From Carboxylicivirga litoralis (GTDB lineage: Bacteria; Bacteroidota; Bacteroidia; Bacteroidales; Marinilabiliaceae), in contig NZ_JAFMVC010000003.1 in NCBI RefSeq assembly GCF_025499605.1, positions 186,001 to 250,000 of the forward strand: 64,000 nucleotides of DNA, read 5' to 3'. Shown piece by piece: positions 54,888 to 63,446 of this stretch. The notes under the pieces are model-generated. The model ran no database searches. It saw only the letters and a program-made list of their open reading frames with translations, and was not told the DNA's origin. Made by a program: the position numbers and the translations under genes. Every line of letters starts with the position of its first letter. The first letter of the stretch is position 1.

Positions 54888-56450
54888 ATGAAAAAGACTT
54901 TTTTATTAATGCTGGTTTGCTTTTTTGCTCTATCGGCAATGGGGCAATCGAAACAACCTAATATTTTAGTAATAATGGTGGACGACGTTGCACCCAACTC
55001 ATTAAGCTGTTATACCTTGGGGATGCAATACAACACGCCCAATATCGACCGCATCGCTAAAGAAGGCGCGATATTCACTGATCACTATGCACAGCCCAGC
55101 TGTACGGCCGGCCGTGCCGCCTTTATTACAGGACAAAAGCCTGTGCGTACCGGACTGACAACAGTGGGACAACCCGGTAATCCGCTGGGGATTAAAAAAG
55201 AGGACCCAACATTGGCAGAATTGCTAAAACCACTGGGTTATATGACCGCACAATACGGTAAAAACCATTTGGGCGACCGTAATGAGCACCTTCCAACGGT
55301 GCATGGTTTCGACGAATTCTTTGGCAACCTTTATCACTTAAACGTATCGGAAGAAGAGGAACAGGCCGATTATCCTAAAAGTGAAGAATTCTATCAGAAA
55401 TTTGGACCACGCGGCATTATTGAATCCTATGCGAGTGATGAATTTGATAATACCGAAGACCCGCGCTTTGGTGTAATAGGAAAGCAAAAAGTGAAAGATG
55501 TGGGAAAACTGACTTCTGAACGCATGAAGACCTTTGATGAGGAGCTGGTTAAAAAGAGTAAGAAGTTTATGAAACGTGCGAAGAAGGAGGGTAAACCATT
55601 TTTTATCTGGCATGCCACCAGCCGTATGCACGTTTATACGCACCTGAAAAAAGAATCGCAAAATCTGGCGACCAAGGTGAGTACTGATATGGATTTATTC
55701 GGACATGGTTTGCTGGAACACGATGGTCATGTGGGGCAACTGTTAGATTATCTGAAAGAATTAGGAGTTGATGACAACACGATTGTTATTTACACTACTG
55801 ACAATGGGCCAGAAGCCGGTTCATGGCCACATGCCGGGGTAACCATGTTTAGAGGCGAAAAAATGACGACTTACGAAGGTGGTGTGCGCGCTCCGTTTAT
55901 GGTACGTTGGCCAGCCCGAATCCCATCAGGATTGGTTAGAAACGGTATCTCAGCACACGAAGATGTGCTACCGACGCTAATGGCAGCAGTGGGTAATAGC
56001 AACATTCATGAAGAGTTGGAGAATGGGAAGAAAGTTGGAGATATGGAGTACAAGGTTTATATCGATGGCTATAACAACCTGGATTACTGGACTGGTAAAA
56101 CCGATGAGTCGGCCCGCAATCACTTCTTCTATTATTATGAATCCAGTTTAACAGCCATGCGCGTGGGGCCATGGAAAATGCATTTTGCCACCAAAGAACG
56201 TTATTTCGATGATATGGTGTTTCATACCATGCCTCAATTATTTAATTTGCGCAAAGATCCGTTCGAGTACTACGACGACATTACTGGTTTTCACCAGATT
56301 ATGCACAAATCGTGGGTGATGCAGCCTGCTATTAGCTTATTAAACGAACATTTGATGACCTTTAAGGCCTTCCCGCCTCGTCAGGCAGCCGCTTCACTGG
56401 ATATTAACAAAGCCATTGATAAAATATTGAAATCAGATACAAGACAATAA
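54888..56450 (+). CDS. Sulfatase (type I, CTAGR formylglycine motif)
   Basis: 520 residues. A signal peptide (MKKTFLLMLVCFFALSAMGQ) is followed by the alkaline-phosphatase-fold sulfatase domain. Key residues: metal-binding Asp pair in VIMVDDVAPNS, the formylglycine cysteine Cys72 in SCTAGRAAFITGQ, GKNHLGDR, and TTDNGPEAGSWPH. It should hydrolyse a sulfate ester after Cys72 is oxidised to formylglycine by a maturase, which is not in this window. It is closely similar to the sulfatase at 61781 throughout. No T9SS C-terminal domain is seen, so it is periplasmic. Substrate unknown; sulfated glycan is likely. Confidence 0.93.
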   Translation: MKKTFLLMLVCFFALSAMGQSKQPNILVIMVDDVAPNSLSCYTLGMQYNTPNIDRIAKEGAIFTDHYAQPSCTAGRAAFITGQKPVRTGLTTVGQPGNPLGIKKEDPTLAELLKPLGYMTAQYGKNHLGDRNEHLPTVHGFDEFFGNLYHLNVSEEEEQADYPKSEEFYQKFGPRGIIESYASDEFDNTEDPRFGVIGKQKVKDVGKLTSERMKTFDEELVKKSKKFMKRAKKEGKPFFIWHATSRMHVYTHLKKESQNLATKVSTDMDLFGHGLLEHDGHVGQLLDYLKELGVDDNTIVIYTTDNGPEAGSWPHAGVTMFRGEKMTTYEGGVRAPFMVRWPARIPSGLVRNGISAHEDVLPTLMAAVGNSNIHEELENGKKVGDMEYKVYIDGYNNLDYWTGKTDESARNHFFYYYESSLTAMRVGPWKMHFATKERYFDDMVFHTMPQLFNLRKDPFEYYDDITGFHQIMHKSWVMQPAISLLNEHLMTFKAFPPRQAAASLDINKAIDKILKSDTRQ

Positions 56451-56476
56451 CTAAGTTTTGAACCGTCATACATAAA

Positions 56477-56502
56477 ATGGCTGCCTGTCGGGCGGCCATT
56501 TT
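56477..56502 (+). terminator. Probable terminator after the sulfatase at 54888
   Basis: ATGGCTGCC (56477-56485) pairs with GGCGGCCAT (56491-56499) with one G-T, then TTTTA. Weaker T-run than its near-copy at 54684. Confidence 0.65.
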
Positions 56503-56622
56503 AGTTATATTCATTCAATACTGCGCACCTTTGGTGCTTGATTCCCATACGTGTTAGCCCCAACGGGGCGTAGTAAAAAAGAGGCCATTCAAGCCCCTTT
56601 TCCCGTCTCCGGTCTTCCATCC

Positions 56623-57279
56623 TTAATTCCTCACCACTACATCCAGCTTTTCAAGCAGCTGTGGTCTGTCGGCCAGTGCCACTTTAGCTATTTGCATATA
56701 ATCGCTTATCCATTCCGCCAGGGCTTCAATGGCAGCATCACGTTCTACAGTGGCCTGTTGTGCCTCACCTTTCTCGCGTAATACAGAAGAGGCATGATTT
56801 TCCAGTTGCTTAATAATTTCTAATTCGGCCGTAAAGTGTTCAGTAGTGCGACCAAATTCAGCCATTTTGGCTAACCAGCTTTCGTTGCCCAATAAGTTGG
56901 TGTAGAAGTTGCTCTGCTGCTTAATAATTGTGTTAAACGTTTTGGCTCTTCTGCCATTGAGCTGAAGGGTTACCGTAGCATCCATATCATTTTTAAAGGC
57001 TACACGTGCCACACTTATGTTTGCCTGGTAATTTTTCTGGCAAGTCTCAAGGCTAACGCGTTTGTTTTCAAAAGCCTGTGCCAATTCACCTTGTTCCTTG
57101 CTAAATCTACTGTTTGCGTTGTTGGCGGCCTCATACAAAGCCTCGCCTTCAGCAAACTTAGCTTCATTGTAACCAAAAGCACCGACAGCTGTGCTAATAT
57201 CCGCATCATTCTTTGAATTGTTTAGGCGAATTTGTGCCTGATTCAGGATTTTACTAACCTCTTTGTTTGTTGTTAACAT
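56623..57279 (-). CDS. Helical protein of unknown function
   Basis: 218 residues, nearly all helical and soluble, starting MLTTNKEVSKILNQAQIRLN. It contains A/E/Q-rich heptad-like stretches (KEQGELAQAFENKRVSLE; AFKNDMDATVTLQLNGRRAK) and one cysteine. No motif, signal peptide or membrane span is seen. It is probably a stand-alone helical-bundle family found in related Bacteroidota. It is transcribed opposite to the sulfatases, with a long upstream region carrying 41-bp repeats. Function not assigned. Confidence 0.6.
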   Translation of the reverse strand: MLTTNKEVSKILNQAQIRLNNSKNDADISTAVGAFGYNEAKFAEGEALYEAANNANSRFSKEQGELAQAFENKRVSLETCQKNYQANISVARVAFKNDMDATVTLQLNGRRAKTFNTIIKQQSNFYTNLLGNESWLAKMAEFGRTTEHFTAELEIIKQLENHASSVLREKGEAQQATVERDAAIEALAEWISDYMQIAKVALADRPQLLEKLDVVVRN

Positions 57280-57913
57280 GTTTATTTAGGTTTAATTAAT
57301 GAACCGGTATTATTCCGGCCCTTCTGTTATTTTCTTCTTTGGCTTGTCATATTTTTCATTTGAACCTCGGGGTTTTGTATTATCCCGCAATATTTCGCGT
57401 GCGCACCGTTAGGTTTTACATTCTCCCGTTGTTTTTTGCGAATGAACCGCAAAGTTTTACATGTTCCCGCGCAGATTTGCTCGTGTCCCACTTATTTTTC
57501 CATAAGAACCAGGGATATTGCAAAACTAATCGGGAAATTATGGTTTCAGGTGGTTACCGGGCTTCCTGTTGCGGTTAGTGAACGTTCATAACCTTTGGTG
57601 GTGAATAGTAGTTGTGTCTGAGCTGTAACAGATGGCTTTGCAGATATAATTGTTACGTTATGTCACTGTGCTGCATGGAATCGGTAATGATTAGGAGATT
57701 TAATTGGAGAAAATTGTCGAATAAAGCCGTCCGACAAACCCTTTGGGGAGATGGGTAGGTAGTCATAATGGGTTAACTGTTTAAGTTTATTATAAAACAA
57801 GTATACAAATATTTTGTTAAAGTATTGGAATTTAGATTGAATTATTTCGAACTTGGGTTACCGAATGAATACGATATGGCAATCTAATTGGTTTTTACTT
57901 TAAATACCTTAAC
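57280..57913. other. Long intergenic region with degenerate tandem repeats
   Basis: 634 bases separate the helical protein (minus strand) from the sulfatase (plus strand). It includes the 41-bp array, a T-rich strip upstream of it, and roughly 390 bases of unremarkable AT-rich sequence before the sulfatase. No gene and no exact TAnnTTTG element near the sulfatase start were seen. Confidence 0.6.
57359..57522. repeat. Degenerate 41-bp tandem repeat array, about four units
   Basis: Landmarks repeat every 41 bases exactly: ACC/CCC at 364, 405, 446 and 487; TTTT at 373, 414, 455 and 496 (offsets from 57000); CCCG at 384, 425 and 466; TTGCG-like at 395, 436, 477 and 518. The units are roughly half identical. 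There are no spacers, so it is not CRISPR. Confidence 0.8.
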
Positions 57914-60244
57914 ATGAGTATTAAAACGCTTTTTACATTTGCAGCATTGGCACTCGTTGTGTCGTGCGCGCCGCCCACTCAAAAAACGGAGGAAGGGCCA
58001 ACACTTCCTCGTCCCTTATCCGAATTTAATGGTGTATTAGGAAAAACATTTGAAGATTCGAAAGAAGATTATCCGCAGCCATACCGGGCCGCTGAAGGAA
58101 CACCCAACGTTATACTAGTTTTATTGGATGATGTCGGTTTCGGTCAGCCGGGAACAACTGGAGGGCCTATTCCAACACCAACCATGGATAAATTAGCCGA
58201 TGAAGGATTAACCTATACCCGTTTTCATACAACAGGTATCTGTAGTCCTACAAGGGCAGCCCTCTTAACCGGTCGTAACCATCATCAAACAGGTTTTGGT
58301 ACTATTTCCGAACTCTCTACCGGCTATCCGGGCTATCATAGTGTGTGGGGTGCCGATGCTGCGTGTATGGCCGAAGTGCTTCGCCAGAATGGTTACAATA
58401 CGGCTGCCTGGGGTAAATGGCACAATACACCCGACTGGGAGACCAGCCCCATTGGGCCTTTTAATCGATGGCCTACAGGTTTTGGATTTGAATATTTTTA
58501 CGGATTTCAGGGTGGTGAAACAAGTCAATGGGAACCGCAGCTATTCCGCAACACCCTGCCTGTTGAACCAGAAAAAACACCTGAGGAAGGTTATCATTTA
58601 ACCGAAGACCTCACTGAAGATGCCATTGAGTGGATTCAAAGGCAAAAGTCGCTCGACCCCGATAGGCCGTATTTCGTGTATTTTGCCACCGGAGCTGCGC
58701 ATGCGCCATTGCACGTGCCTCAAAAATGGATTGACAAATTTAAAGGTCAGTTTGACGAAGGATGGGAAGCCATGCGTGAGCATACCTTAGAGCGTCAGAT
58801 TCAAATGGGCATTGTGCCTCCGGATACAAAGCTGACACCACGTCCCGAATCGATTCCTTCGTGGGATGAGCAAAGCGCGGAAGCCAAAAAATTATATGCC
58901 CGCCAGATGGAGGTTTTTGCTGCCTTTTTGGCCCATACCGACCACTATGTTGGTAAACTGGTGGATGCCGCCAGAGCATTGCCCGGAGGCGATAACACTA
59001 TGGTTATATACATTGCCGGCGATAACGGTTCAAGCGCCGAGGGTAGCCTTACCGGTACGCTTAATAATATGATGACCCAAAACGGATTCCCCGATAACGT
59101 TGAGCGACAGCTGGCTGTTTTGGACGAAATAGGCGGTCCTAATCATGAAAACCACTTTGCTGTGGCCTGGGCCTGGGCCGGATGTGCTCCTTTCCAATGG
59201 ATGAAACGTGTGCCTTCGCACTTTGGAGGAACCCGTAATGGAATGGTCATTTCGTGGCCAGCCGGTATCAAGTCCAAAGGTGAAGTGCGCACGCAGTTCC
59301 ATCATGCCGTTGATATTGCACCAACGATCTATCAGGCTGCCGGTATTGACATACCAACAAGTGTCAATGGAGTTAAACAAGTGCCAATGGCTGGGGTGAG
59401 TATGAACTATACCTTTGAGGATACTAATGCAAAAGATACACGTTCAACACAATATTTCGAAACGGGCGGACACCGCGCCCTTTATCACGATGGATGGGTG
59501 GCGGCCTCTTTCCATGGTGTACCGTGGGAGTTAATGGGTTCCATTGGTTTCAAGGATAATAAATGGGAGTTATACAACATTAACGAAGACTTTTCGGAAG
59601 CCAACGATTTGGCAGCCAGTGAGCCCGAAAAACTGGAAGAGCTCAAAGCGATATTCGATAAGGAAGCGCAGAAATACAACGTTTATCCGCTTGACGATCG
59701 CTTTGCTGAAAGAGCATCCAATCCAAATCGTCCGTCATTAACAAAGGGCAAAACCACTTTTAAGTATATGCCCGGAACAGTGCGTGTCCCTGAAGGTAGT
59801 GCCGCGCCGGTGTATATGCGAAGTCATGTACTCACTGCTCATGTTAATTTCAAACCGGGTGACGAAGGCGTGTTGCTTGCTTGTGGCGGAGGCTCGGCAG
59901 GTTATACCCTCTTTATTAAGAATAACAAACTGCATTACACCTACAATTTCTTCCACGAATCGCATTATGATGTTTCGTCGTCTACTTTGCCAAAAGGAGC
60001 TTTAGAACTCAAAATGGTTTATACCCAGGAATCGAATGAATGGGGCGGTGGAGGAACAGCTGAGTTATTTATCAATGGTAAAAGTGCGGGAAAAGCACAA
60101 ATAGGAAAACAAGTTCCGGCACGTTTTTCAGCTACAGAAACCCTGGATGTAGGAATGGACTTGGGCTCTGTCGTTAGCAATAAGTACAAAGGGCCTTTTG
60201 CATACACCGGTGATTTAAAATATGTGCAGGTGGATTTGAAGTAG
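57914..60244 (+). CDS. Arylsulfatase-type lipoprotein (CSPTR motif) with C-terminal accessory domain
   Basis: 776 residues. Lipoprotein signal with lipobox ALVVSC (MSIKTLFTFAALALVVSC). The sulfatase domain (about 60-560) has LVLLDDVGFGQPG, formylglycine Cys110 in GICSPTRAALLTGRNHH, GKWHNTP and IAGDNGSSAEG. The large size and the CSPTR motif fit the AtsA-like arylsulfatase group. Residues about 590-776 form a beta-rich accessory domain, the same domain left over at 53987-54658. Probably anchored in a membrane facing the periplasm or surface. The natural substrate is unknown. Confidence 0.94.
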   Translation: MSIKTLFTFAALALVVSCAPPTQKTEEGPTLPRPLSEFNGVLGKTFEDSKEDYPQPYRAAEGTPNVILVLLDDVGFGQPGTTGGPIPTPTMDKLADEGLTYTRFHTTGICSPTRAALLTGRNHHQTGFGTISELSTGYPGYHSVWGADAACMAEVLRQNGYNTAAWGKWHNTPDWETSPIGPFNRWPTGFGFEYFYGFQGGETSQWEPQLFRNTLPVEPEKTPEEGYHLTEDLTEDAIEWIQRQKSLDPDRPYFVYFATGAAHAPLHVPQKWIDKFKGQFDEGWEAMREHTLERQIQMGIVPPDTKLTPRPESIPSWDEQSAEAKKLYARQMEVFAAFLAHTDHYVGKLVDAARALPGGDNTMVIYIAGDNGSSAEGSLTGTLNNMMTQNGFPDNVERQLAVLDEIGGPNHENHFAVAWAWAGCAPFQWMKRVPSHFGGTRNGMVISWPAGIKSKGEVRTQFHHAVDIAPTIYQAAGIDIPTSVNGVKQVPMAGVSMNYTFEDTNAKDTRSTQYFETGGHRALYHDGWVAASFHGVPWELMGSIGFKDNKWELYNINEDFSEANDLAASEPEKLEELKAIFDKEAQKYNVYPLDDRFAERASNPNRPSLTKGKTTFKYMPGTVRVPEGSAAPVYMRSHVLTAHVNFKPGDEGVLLACGGGSAGYTLFIKNNKLHYTYNFFHESHYDVSSSTLPKGALELKMVYTQESNEWGGGGTAELFINGKSAGKAQIGKQVPARFSATETLDVGMDLGSVVSNKYKGPFAYTGDLKYVQVDLK

Positions 60245-60255
60245 AAAAAAGTTCT

Positions 60256-60278
60256 GCGGGCAACGATTTGCCCGCTTT
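60256..60278 (+). terminator. Probable terminator after the sulfatase at 57914
   Basis: GCGGGCAA (60256-60263) pairs with TTGCCCGC (60268-60275), followed by TTT. Confidence 0.65.
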
Positions 60279-60332
60279 CTTATTGGGGATAGTATTAAAT
60301 CGTAGCCATTAGAGGCATGAATCCTTCTAAAG

Positions 60333-61577
60333 ATGAAAGATATGATAAGAAAATCAATGCTATTATACTCTCTGTTATTGTTGATTGGGGGTAATGGGCA
60401 GGCACAAAAAGATACGACTAAAGTAACACAGGATGCCAAAAAGGAAAAGAACCTGTCAATAATTCCGCTTCCTGTAATTGGAGCAAATCCTACCAATGGT
60501 TTTTTGTATGGTTTTGCACCAGGCGCTAGTTGGTTTATGGGAGATGCCTCTAATACGAGTATATCATCAGGTTTGGGCACGATTGTATATACTACTAATA
60601 AACAGTTGTTGCTGACCGCTAAAACCAATGTTTTTTTAAAGGGCGACAGATGGAATCTTTTAGGTGACTGGCGCTATTTTATAACCTCACAGCCCACCTA
60701 TGGTTTGGGTACGGGACCGAACTCCAATAAAGCAGTATCTGGTGGCATAGAATTTCCAGATGGCGTATTTTCAGATAAAATCGACAAAGCCCAAATGATG
60801 GAGTTTAATTATTTCCGTTTTCATCAAACAGCCTTGAAGCGCTACCAGGATTCACGTTTGTTCTTAGGGGTAGGCTATCATCTCGACTATCATAGTGATA
60901 TACAGGATAATTTACTTGATTTTGATGCCGATCCGCAGGTGTTAACCAGCCATTATATTTACCAAACGTATCATGGTATGCCAATAGACCAATACACTTT
61001 ATCGGGTTTATCCTTAAATGTGTTATATGATAGTCGTGATAATGCTGTAAACCCTTATAGTGGGCGTTATGCTTTTGCTAACATACGGATTAATCCTAAG
61101 TTTATGGGAAGCACAGAAAGCTCATCAATACTTTGGTTGGAATATCGTGATTACATACATGTTAATCCGGAAAGACCCCGCCATATGATAGGTTTTTGGA
61201 CTTATGGGTGGTTCGTTACATCAGGTAAGGTGCCCTATCTCGACCTGCCAGCTGTTGGCTGGGATCAGTTTGGCCGCTCTGGACGAGCCTACACGCAGGG
61301 GCGTTTTCGAGGAGAAGATATTTGGTATGGAGAAGTAGAATATCGTGTGCCACTTCAGCAAAATAAAGAAACGTTTGGCGCTGTCGTCTTTCTCAATGGA
61401 ACAACAGCTAGTAGTCGAACAAATGATATTGCACTGTTTGAATGGCTTGATTTAGGTTATGGTGCCGGCTTGAGGATCATGATCAACAAAAAGTCGCGCA
61501 TGAACTTAAACCTTGACTATGCATTTGGCAAATATGGTTCTAGTGGATTTTACCTGGGATTAAACGAAGTTTTTTAA
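60333..61577 (+). CDS. BamA/TamA-family outer-membrane beta-barrel protein
   Basis: 414 residues. A signal peptide (SMLLYSLLLLIGGNGQAQ) is followed by an Omp85-type barrel without POTRA domains. Late strands carry LDLGYGAGLRIMINKKSRMN, the VRGY-like region (FRGEDIWYGEVEYRVPL) and a C-terminal aromatic (NEVF). BamA proper is about 800 residues, so this is a short stand-alone surface-antigen-type protein; its role (lipid or lipoprotein traffic) is unknown. A second in-frame ATG at 60342 is equally plausible. It sits between sulfatase genes. Confidence 0.85.
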   Translation: MKDMIRKSMLLYSLLLLIGGNGQAQKDTTKVTQDAKKEKNLSIIPLPVIGANPTNGFLYGFAPGASWFMGDASNTSISSGLGTIVYTTNKQLLLTAKTNVFLKGDRWNLLGDWRYFITSQPTYGLGTGPNSNKAVSGGIEFPDGVFSDKIDKAQMMEFNYFRFHQTALKRYQDSRLFLGVGYHLDYHSDIQDNLLDFDADPQVLTSHYIYQTYHGMPIDQYTLSGLSLNVLYDSRDNAVNPYSGRYAFANIRINPKFMGSTESSSILWLEYRDYIHVNPERPRHMIGFWTYGWFVTSGKVPYLDLPAVGWDQFGRSGRAYTQGRFRGEDIWYGEVEYRVPLQQNKETFGAVVFLNGTTASSRTNDIALFEWLDLGYGAGLRIMINKKSRMNLNLDYAFGKYGSSGFYLGLNEVF

Positions 61578-61780
61578 AAGCCGGTGGGTTGATAACCTGG
61601 CTAGCTTCCTTCGCCGGTTATACAGTATTCAACTTGTTTATTAAACCGCAATATTCAATGTTGCACAAAGGCACAACAGATATTAATCTTCAGTTTTTAG
61701 GCCAGTGATAAGATGGTGGCGTTTATATGGACATTAACACAATAAATAATCCTAATAATTACATTTTATAAAAGTAGAAT

Positions 61781-63340
61781 ATGAGAAAATTAGTAATGTT
61801 ATTATGCGTTTTACTTTTTGCTGCAGCGGTGAGTGCACAAAAAAGTAAAAAACCCAATATTGTTGTAATAATGGGTGACGACATCGGTTTTTGGAATCTC
61901 AGTTACAATAACAAAGGCATGATGGGGTATAAAACACCCAATATCGACCGGCTTGCCCATGAAGGGATGCAGTTTACTGATTATTATGCCGAGCAATCGT
62001 GCACGGCAGGAAGGTCAGCCTTCATTACCGGACAAATGCCAATCCGAACAGGATTAACCAAAGTAGGTCTTCCGGGTTCAACCCTTGGTATACAGCCTGA
62101 AGATCCAACACTGGCTGAATTATTGAAACCTCTTGGGTATGCCACAGGGCAGTTTGGTAAAAATCATTTGGGTGATTTAGATGAGTTTCTACCAACCAAT
62201 CATGGTTTTGATGAATTCTATGGGAATCTGTATCACTTGAATGCTGAAGAAACACCCGAAGAGCCTGATTATCCTAAAAACCCGGAATTTAAAAAGAATT
62301 ATGGCCCCAGAGGAGTTATACGAAGCTATGCTGACGGTAAAGTTGAAGATACAGGTCCATTGACCAGCAAACGCATGGAAATGATCGACCAGGAATTTGC
62401 TGATGCAGCTATCGATTTTATTGAAAAGAAAGCAAAAGATAAGACACCGTTTTTCTGCTGGTTTAATTCATCACGGATGCATTACAATACACATGTGCCC
62501 AAAGAATATGAGGGCAAGTCAGGCCTGAATTTTTACGCCGATGGAATGATGCAACACGATGACCATGTAGGACAAATACTGGATAAACTAGATGAATTGG
62601 GAATTAGCAAGAATACGATTGTGATTTATACAACCGATAATGGTCCGCATTTTAATATGTGGCCCGATGGTGCTATTACCCCTTTTCGTGGAGAAAAGAA
62701 TACAAACTGGGAAGGTGGTTACCGTGTGCCTTGTCTCATTCGTTGGCCGGGTAAAATTGAACCCAATAGTGTCGTTAATGAAATTGTAACCGGAACAGAT
62801 TGGGTGCCTACAATTATGGCAGCAGTTGGTGAATCCGACATTATTAATAAGTTGAAGAAAGGTTATAAAGGGGTTGACAGAACTTATAATGTGCATTTGG
62901 ATGGTTATAACTTATTACCTTATTTAACAGGTGAAAAGAAATATGGAAAGGATGAGTACGGGTGGACAACCTGGCCGCGCAGAGAGTTCTACTATTGGAG
63001 TGATGATGGAGATTTGGTAGCAATGCGCTACGAAAAATGGAAAATTGTTTTTATGGAGCAACAATCTGAAAAATTTGGAGTTTGGATGTATCCATTCGTA
63101 AAACTAAGAATCCCTTTAATATTTGACCTGCGTATGGATCCATTTGAGAAGGCACAGCATAATTCCAATACCTATTACGAATGGCTTGAACATAAAGCTC
63201 AGTTTGTTGCGGTTGGAGCGCAAGTGATTGCAGCAAATATGCTAACTACCTTTAAGGATTATCCTCCACGTCAGAAGCCTGCATCTTTTAACCTGGAGCA
63301 GGTGATGGAAGGATTTATGAGAGCTTCTGAAGGTAAGTAA
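61781..63340 (+). CDS. Sulfatase (type I, CTAGR formylglycine motif)
   Basis: 519 residues, the close paralogue of the sulfatase at 54888. A signal peptide (MRKLVMLLCVLLFAAAVSAQ) precedes the catalytic domain with VVIMGDDIGFWN, formylglycine Cys74 in QSCTAGRSAFITGQ, GKNHLGD and YTTDNGPHFNMWPD. Like its paralogue it has the late segment EGGYRVPCLIRWPG and no secretion-domain tail. The pair is likely the result of duplication. Expected to act on sulfated substrates in the periplasm after formylglycine formation. Confidence 0.93.
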   Translation: MRKLVMLLCVLLFAAAVSAQKSKKPNIVVIMGDDIGFWNLSYNNKGMMGYKTPNIDRLAHEGMQFTDYYAEQSCTAGRSAFITGQMPIRTGLTKVGLPGSTLGIQPEDPTLAELLKPLGYATGQFGKNHLGDLDEFLPTNHGFDEFYGNLYHLNAEETPEEPDYPKNPEFKKNYGPRGVIRSYADGKVEDTGPLTSKRMEMIDQEFADAAIDFIEKKAKDKTPFFCWFNSSRMHYNTHVPKEYEGKSGLNFYADGMMQHDDHVGQILDKLDELGISKNTIVIYTTDNGPHFNMWPDGAITPFRGEKNTNWEGGYRVPCLIRWPGKIEPNSVVNEIVTGTDWVPTIMAAVGESDIINKLKKGYKGVDRTYNVHLDGYNLLPYLTGEKKYGKDEYGWTTWPRREFYYWSDDGDLVAMRYEKWKIVFMEQQSEKFGVWMYPFVKLRIPLIFDLRMDPFEKAQHNSNTYYEWLEHKAQFVAVGAQVIAANMLTTFKDYPPRQKPASFNLEQVMEGFMRASEGK

Positions 63341-63420
63341 GCAGGTGATGAGTGTTTTGAGTTGTGATTAAGTATTTGGCCGTAATAGTTGGTTGAAGCT
63401 TAAGAAAAATACAAAATAAA

Positions 63421-63442
63421 AGCCACCCGTTTGGGTGGCTTT
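63421..63442. terminator. Bidirectional terminator between convergent sulfatase genes
   Basis: AGCCACCC (63421-63428) pairs with GGGTGGCT (63433-63440), with A before and T after. Confidence 0.85.
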
Positions 63443-63446
63443 GTTC

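Noticed and set aside
57359-57522. The tandem array as a CRISPR
   Set aside because: Units abut without unique spacers, are only about half identical, and no cas gene is present.
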